Notes under the pieces: generated by a model
What the model was told of the DNA's origin: nothing
The model's database searches: none
Seen by the model: the letters and a program-made list of their open reading frames with translations, nothing else
Origin: JABDDM01 sp038240295
GTDB taxonomy: Bacteria > Bacteroidota > Ignavibacteria > Palsa-1295
Reading direction: 5' to 3'
DNA: 9,645 nt
NCBI GenBank assembly: GCA_038240295.1
Contig: JBBSDW010000128.1
Location: forward strand, 1 to 9,645
Part shown: positions 6,333-9,645 of the stretch, piece after piece
Position numbering within the stretch: position 1 is the first letter of the stretch
Layout: the number at the start of each line of letters is the position of its first letter
Made by a program: the position numbers and the translations under genes

Positions 6333-7754
6333 ATGCGAATCTTACTCACCGGCGCGACAGGGTATGTCGGCAAGCGGCTGCTTCCCATTCTCCTTCAGCA
6401 AGGCCATACCGTCATCTGCTGCGTGCGCGACAAGAACCGGTTCCGCGTTGACGAACATCTTCGTTCGCAGATCGAAGTTGTGGAGGTTGATTTCCTAGAA
6501 CCGCAACTTGATAATCTCCCAAAGAACATCGACGCTGCCTATTACCTGATCCATTCGATGTCGATCGCAAAGGGGGATTTCGAAGATCTCGAATCGACCT
6601 CTGCCAAGAATTTCAAGCGGTACATCGAGACGACCACTGCCGAGCAGGTGATCTATCTCAGCGGGATCGTCAACGAAGATAAGCTTTCGAAGCATCTGGC
6701 ATCGCGCAAGAACGTTGAATCGGTGCTCGCATGTAAGCAGTACCATCTGACGGTACTGCGCGCTGGCATCATTGTCGGTTCGGGTAGTTCATCCTTCGAG
6801 ATCATTCGCGATCTTTCGGAAAAATTGCCCGTGATGATCGCACCAAAGTGGTTGAATACCCGCTGCCAGCCGATAGCAATTCGAGATGTCATCAGCTACC
6901 TCGTCGGGGTGCTTCATAATGAGAAGTGCTACGACACATCGTTCGACATCGGCGGGCCCGACATTCTTACCTACGAGGAAATGCTCCAGCAATACTGCCA
7001 TGTGCGCGGATTGAAGCGTTGGATCATTACCGTGCCCGTGATGACGCCGAGACTTTCGTCCTACTGGCTGTATTTCGTAACGTCGATCTCGTATCCGCTC
7101 GCGGTGAATCTTGTCAATAGCATGAAGGTCGAGGTCATCTGCCGCAACGACGATCTCGAAAAGATGCTCCAGGTTCATCCGATACGGTACAAGGATTCGA
7201 TCGAACTCGCATTCCAGAAGATCGAGCAAAATCTCGTCGCCTCAAGCTGGAAGGATTCATTCAGCAGCAGCCGGACCGATCGCACACTCTCGGCATTTAT
7301 CGAAGTGCCGAAGTTTGGGTGCCTGAAGGATGAGAAATCGCTCAAGGTAACGGACCCCAAAAAAGTGATCGACAACATTTGGGCGATCGGAGGGGGCAGG
7401 GGATGGTACTATGGAAACCGGCTATGGAGATTCCGTGGGTTCCTGGATAAGCTTTTCGGCGGCGTTGGCTTGCGGCGCGGTCGCACGCACCCGACCGATC
7501 TTCATGCCGGCGATGCGCTCGATTTCTGGCGCGTGTTATTCGCGGATAAAGAATCTGGCAGGTTGCTCCTCTTCGCCGAAATGAAAGTCCCCGGCGAAGC
7601 CTGGCTTGAATTCCGGCTGGACAATGAGAACGTACTCCACCAAACCGCGACCTTCCGACCCAAGGGCTTGCTCGGGAGAATGTACTGGGTCTCGGCCTTG
7701 CCGTTTCATTATTTTGTTTTTAATGGGATGATCCGGAACATTGTGAAAAAGTAG
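6333..7754 (+). CDS. Atypical SDR-family NAD(P)-binding protein with C-terminal DUF2867 domain
   Basis: The N-terminal half (about residues 1-240) is a Rossmann-fold short-chain dehydrogenase/reductase relative of the NAD(P)-binding 'atypical SDR' kind. It has LTGATGYVG at residues 5-13 (Gly7, Gly10, Gly13 bind the cofactor pyrophosphate), an acidic Val-Asp-Phe after the third strand, and an Ala-Tyr-Tyr-Leu-Ile-His segment. The classical YxxxK active site is not evident, as usual for this subgroup. Residues 240-320 form a linker with a hydrophobic stretch near 248-268 that could touch the membrane. The last 140 residues are DUF2867: Gly-Gly-Gly-Arg-Gly-Trp-Tyr-Tyr, a Leu-Arg-Arg-Gly-Arg element, Asp-Phe-Trp-Arg-Val, Glu-Met-Lys-Val-Pro-Gly-Glu-Ala-Trp, and an aromatic C-terminus. 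The layout and 473-residue length match E. coli YbjT-like proteins, whose substrate I do not know. The start is an ATG with no Shine-Dalgarno sequence. It is probably transcribed on its own or after mutL. Confidence 0.92.
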   Translation: MRILLTGATGYVGKRLLPILLQQGHTVICCVRDKNRFRVDEHLRSQIEVVEVDFLEPQLDNLPKNIDAAYYLIHSMSIAKGDFEDLESTSAKNFKRYIETTTAEQVIYLSGIVNEDKLSKHLASRKNVESVLACKQYHLTVLRAGIIVGSGSSSFEIIRDLSEKLPVMIAPKWLNTRCQPIAIRDVISYLVGVLHNEKCYDTSFDIGGPDILTYEEMLQQYCHVRGLKRWIITVPVMTPRLSSYWLYFVTSISYPLAVNLVNSMKVEVICRNDDLEKMLQVHPIRYKDSIELAFQKIEQNLVASSWKDSFSSSRTDRTLSAFIEVPKFGCLKDEKSLKVTDPKKVIDNIWAIGGGRGWYYGNRLWRFRGFLDKLFGGVGLRRGRTHPTDLHAGDALDFWRVLFADKESGRLLLFAEMKVPGEAWLEFRLDNENVLHQTATFRPKGLLGRMYWVSALPFHYFVFNGMIRNIVKK

Positions 7755-7760
7755 GAGCGA

Positions 7761-7810
7761 CTTTTTAAAGGCGAGTTAGGAAGCCCACTCTTTTTGAAGG
7801 AGGTGTTAGG
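7761..7810. repeat. Imperfect tandem pair of a ~20-bp intergenic repeat
   Basis: Two copies of a unit of consensus CTTTTT-R-AAGG-(4-5 nt)-TTAGG lie at 7761-7780 and 7790-7810, 7 bp after the SDR stop codon and separated by 9 bp; a G-rich tail (gggtgg) follows the second. This 'ctctttttgaaggaggtgttaggggg' type resembles the short C/G-rich repeats scattered between genes in several phyla, but here only the two copies can be seen. The remaining 180 bp before the asparaginase gene holds nothing I can name. Confidence 0.5.
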
Positions 7811-7992
7811 GGGTGGTAGTCGTAGTTGATGACTCTTTTGAGGCTCGTTAAATGGTCGATCTCCGGTCGGCCTGTCGTGAGAACGTGGGATGAGTTCTGG
7901 AATCACTCCTTCGTTGTCAAAGGTTATCATAAAAGACTACCGAATGCAAACCGGCCGAAATCTCAGAATTGCATACGCTTTTTTCTTAACGC

Positions 7993-9048
7993 ATGAGCCT
8001 TACTGCCGAAGCTCCAGTGACAAAAGTTGAATCCGCGCCGTCGCGAAAGAAAGAAAAAACTGCGTGCGTGGCGATCATTTTTACTGGAGGGACGATCGCG
8101 ATGACAGCGACGACTGCCAATGGGATCATCCCGACACTCGCAGGCAAAGATATCATGGCGCGCATTCCGGAGCTGCATCAATTTCTGCCCAGTGTCGACG
8201 TTGAAGTGTATGATTTCGCCACGCTCCCGGGTCCGCATATCTCGCCCGAGATGATGCTTACGCTCGCTGAATTTGTTCGGGCGATCAGCGAACGTGTCGA
8301 CGGAGTTGTGATCACGCATGGGACGGATTCGGTCGAAGAGTGCGCCTATTTTCTCGATCTTGCGATCGCCGATCATAAGCCGATCGTCTTCACAGGTGCC
8401 ATGCATCCTAGCACAGATGCCGCGTGGGATGGCGGAAAGAATTTACTGGACGCGATCGGAGTCGCGGCAAGCAAGGAATTCTACGATCAGGGCGTCCTGC
8501 TCGTCTTCGATGGAACGGTGCACGCGGCAAGCGAAGTGATCAAAGGTCACACGACGCGAACCGATACGTTTCGATCTGCCGATTTTGGGCAGCTCGGCAG
8601 TGTACACGTACTCGAGCACACAGCACCACAGCGCAACCGTTCGCCGCATCACCGCCTTTCGATTCCAACGACCGACGAGATCGAACTGCCCTACGTCGAA
8701 CTGCTCAAAGCCTATTCCGGCATGGACGATCAGTTGTTCAGGGCCGCACTCAAAGGCGGAGCAATGGGCATTGTCGTCGAAGCGATGGGACAGGGGAACG
8801 TGCCGCCTGGTGTTGTCAATGGAATTGCGAGAGCCTGCGAAATGGGCATTCCCGTCGTCATCACGTCGCGCTGTCCTGCAGGTCCGGTTCGGCCTTACTA
8901 TTCTTATGAAGGCGCTGGCAAAGAACTTCATCGGTTGGGATGCCTCTTTTCTCCTTACGTGACAGGCCCGAAGGCGCGACTCAAATTGATGCTTGCGCTC
9001 GCAGCAGGTTATTCCAAAGAGAAGCTTGTCGAGATCTTCCCGTGCTGA
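7993..9048 (+). CDS. L-asparaginase (bacterial type I/II asparaginase fold)
   Basis: The enzyme hydrolyses L-asparagine to aspartate and ammonia, and related enzymes also act on glutamine. No signal peptide is visible; a charged tail of about 22 residues precedes the first strand, so the protein is probably cytoplasmic. The first catalytic motif is TGGTIA, with nucleophile Thr34. The second, HGTDS, supplies Thr111 and Asp112. Lys161 in Ala-Ala-Ser-Lys aligns with the catalytic lysine of E. coli AnsB (Lys162), six residues before Gly-Val. TGAMHPSTDAAWDGG and the Val-Phe-Asp-Gly-Thr-Val strand are also family hallmarks. The mobile loop after TGGTIA (Ala-Met-Thr-Ala-Thr-Thr-Ala-Asn-Gly) has no tyrosine where E. 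coli AnsB has Tyr25, as in the 'VPALTGEDL' branch. The length of 351 is normal. There is no Shine-Dalgarno sequence at the ATG. The next gene starts 25 bp downstream, so the two may be cotranscribed. Confidence 0.93.
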   Translation: MSLTAEAPVTKVESAPSRKKEKTACVAIIFTGGTIAMTATTANGIIPTLAGKDIMARIPELHQFLPSVDVEVYDFATLPGPHISPEMMLTLAEFVRAISERVDGVVITHGTDSVEECAYFLDLAIADHKPIVFTGAMHPSTDAAWDGGKNLLDAIGVAASKEFYDQGVLLVFDGTVHAASEVIKGHTTRTDTFRSADFGQLGSVHVLEHTAPQRNRSPHHRLSIPTTDEIELPYVELLKAYSGMDDQLFRAALKGGAMGIVVEAMGQGNVPPGVVNGIARACEMGIPVVITSRCPAGPVRPYYSYEGAGKELHRLGCLFSPYVTGPKARLKLMLALAAGYSKEKLVEIFPC

Positions 9049-9073
9049 TCATGTGCACGAATCAGGTGCGAAG

Positions 9074-9645
9074 ATGAGATTGCCGCAAGGATCGCTCTCG
9101 TTTTTGTTGGCGGTATTATTATGTGCGATCGGTGCGCAGCCCGCTAAAGCGCAGTACCCTAAGGCGCAGCGCTCCTGCGTATTCCTTGATACGGGCGTTG
9201 TTAGCAGCTTTGTCGCTCATCGACCGCCCACGCAACTTCGGAGGCTTTGGTCAAAGCCCGCTATCACGATACAGTCGCTCACGAACAGCGCTCCCGATTT
9301 TCCGAATATCAACATTACGAACGACCTGACTTCCGATCAGGATGAACCCTCGATCGCAATTCATCCAGGGCAAACACAATTCCTCGTCGCCGGCGCCAAT
9401 GACTTCAGGAGTGATAATGTACTCTGGTCGTATAATTCATCCGACGGGGGACTGCACTGGCATTCGCAAGCGCTTCCCGACAGCGCTTCGCTGCAATCGG
9501 CCACCGACCCGGCAGTAGCATGTTCAACGAGCGATACGGTTTACTTTACCAACGGCCGCTACGATCTTTTTGGCTCTCCCGGTCCAAAGAATTCTGTTGT
9601 CTGTTATCGCTCGACGAACAATGGCGTAACGTGGCAAAATCCTAC
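9074..9645 (+). CDS. Secreted Asp-box (BNR/sialidase-like beta-propeller) protein, 3'-truncated by the window edge
   Basis: The ATG at 9074 opens a frame of about 190 codons that is still open at the right edge. Residues 1-27 form a Sec signal peptide (Met-Arg, a Leu/Val-rich core, Ala-Lys-Ala-Gln), so the protein is exported. After a loosely conserved stretch the mature part shows beta-propeller repeats: Asp-Gln-Asp-Glu-Pro-Ser-Ile-Ala-Ile, typical of sialidase-like proteins, then the Asp-box SSDGGLHW and, later, the related STNNGVTW. Between them lies Thr-Asp-Pro-Ala-Val-Ala. Such proteins bind or cleave glycans, or act as adhesins; many in this kind of bacterium carry a C-terminal secretion tag, which would lie beyond the edge. 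The frame could not be closed here, so the activity is unknown. Start choice: the only ATG that precedes the signal peptide; no Shine-Dalgarno sequence. Confidence 0.8.
   Translation, partial: MRLPQGSLSFLLAVLLCAIGAQPAKAQYPKAQRSCVFLDTGVVSSFVAHRPPTQLRRLWSKPAITIQSLTNSAPDFPNINITNDLTSDQDEPSIAIHPGQTQFLVAGANDFRSDNVLWSYNSSDGGLHWHSQALPDSASLQSATDPAVACSTSDTVYFTNGRYDLFGSPGPKNSVVCYRSTNNGVTWQNP

Noticed and set aside
7709..7930. 73-codon minus-strand frame over the SDR 3' end and the intergenic repeat
   Set aside because: It spans a repeat and the end of a real gene; the translation is Pro/Arg-rich with no recognisable domain.
7815..7943. 7-bp inverted match ggtagtc / gactacc across about 115 bp
   Set aside because: Arms that short and that far apart are expected by chance.
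9123..9329. 68-codon plus-strand frame at the start of the secreted protein gene
   Set aside because: It lies in another frame of the signal-peptide/BNR gene starting at 9074, which has far better support.
1..9645. tRNA, rRNA, CRISPR arrays, riboswitches and complete insertion sequences
   Set aside because: I scanned for cloverleaf ends, spaced identical repeats and transposase motifs and saw none; no program was run.

Overview
The window looks like ordinary chromosome from a free-living bacterium, probably of the Bacteroidota/Chlorobiota (FCB) group. Reasons: none of the confident starts (ftsY, mutL, the SDR gene, the asparaginase, the secreted protein) has a recognisable Shine-Dalgarno sequence; GC is moderate (about 50%, not computed); and the last gene is a signal-peptide, Asp-box (BNR) protein of a kind common there. 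A lineage such as Kapabacteria or Ignavibacteria would fit. This placement is inference, because no rRNA or other decisive marker is present.

Layout. 1-2126 (+): 3' part of comEC (DNA-uptake channel); the frame is open to the left edge. 2244-3242 (+): ftsY (SRP receptor GTPase). 3243-4217: an accessory interval of about 1 kb holding relics. It has a broken ADP-ribosyltransferase (ART) gene on the + strand and, facing it on the - strand, an intact DUF433 antitoxin-like gene. That gene's usual PIN-like toxin partner appears to survive only as a start codon and about six codons, then a stop. 4218-6239 (+): mutL with an intact endonuclease-type C-terminus. 6333-7754 (+): SDR oxidoreductase with a C-terminal DUF2867 domain. 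7755-7992: intergenic region with an imperfect tandem repeat. 7993-9048 (+): cytoplasmic-type L-asparaginase. 9074-9645 (+): start of a secreted BNR-repeat protein that runs off the right edge.

The large genes are conserved housekeeping or metabolic functions on one strand and do not form an obvious pathway: DNA uptake, protein targeting, mismatch repair, a nucleotide-binding oxidoreductase and asparagine breakdown. The most informative stretch is the ftsY-mutL interval. The tetranucleotide GATC is strongly over-represented in the two flanking genes counted (about 36 in the first 2.15 kb and 27 in mutL, by hand) but close to chance in the interval (about 4 in 970 bp), which suggests the interval was acquired. 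It appears to be a graveyard of two toxin-type genes plus one surviving antitoxin-like gene.

I see no intact, clearly undescribed system here. No tRNA, rRNA, CRISPR array or complete transposon was recognised.
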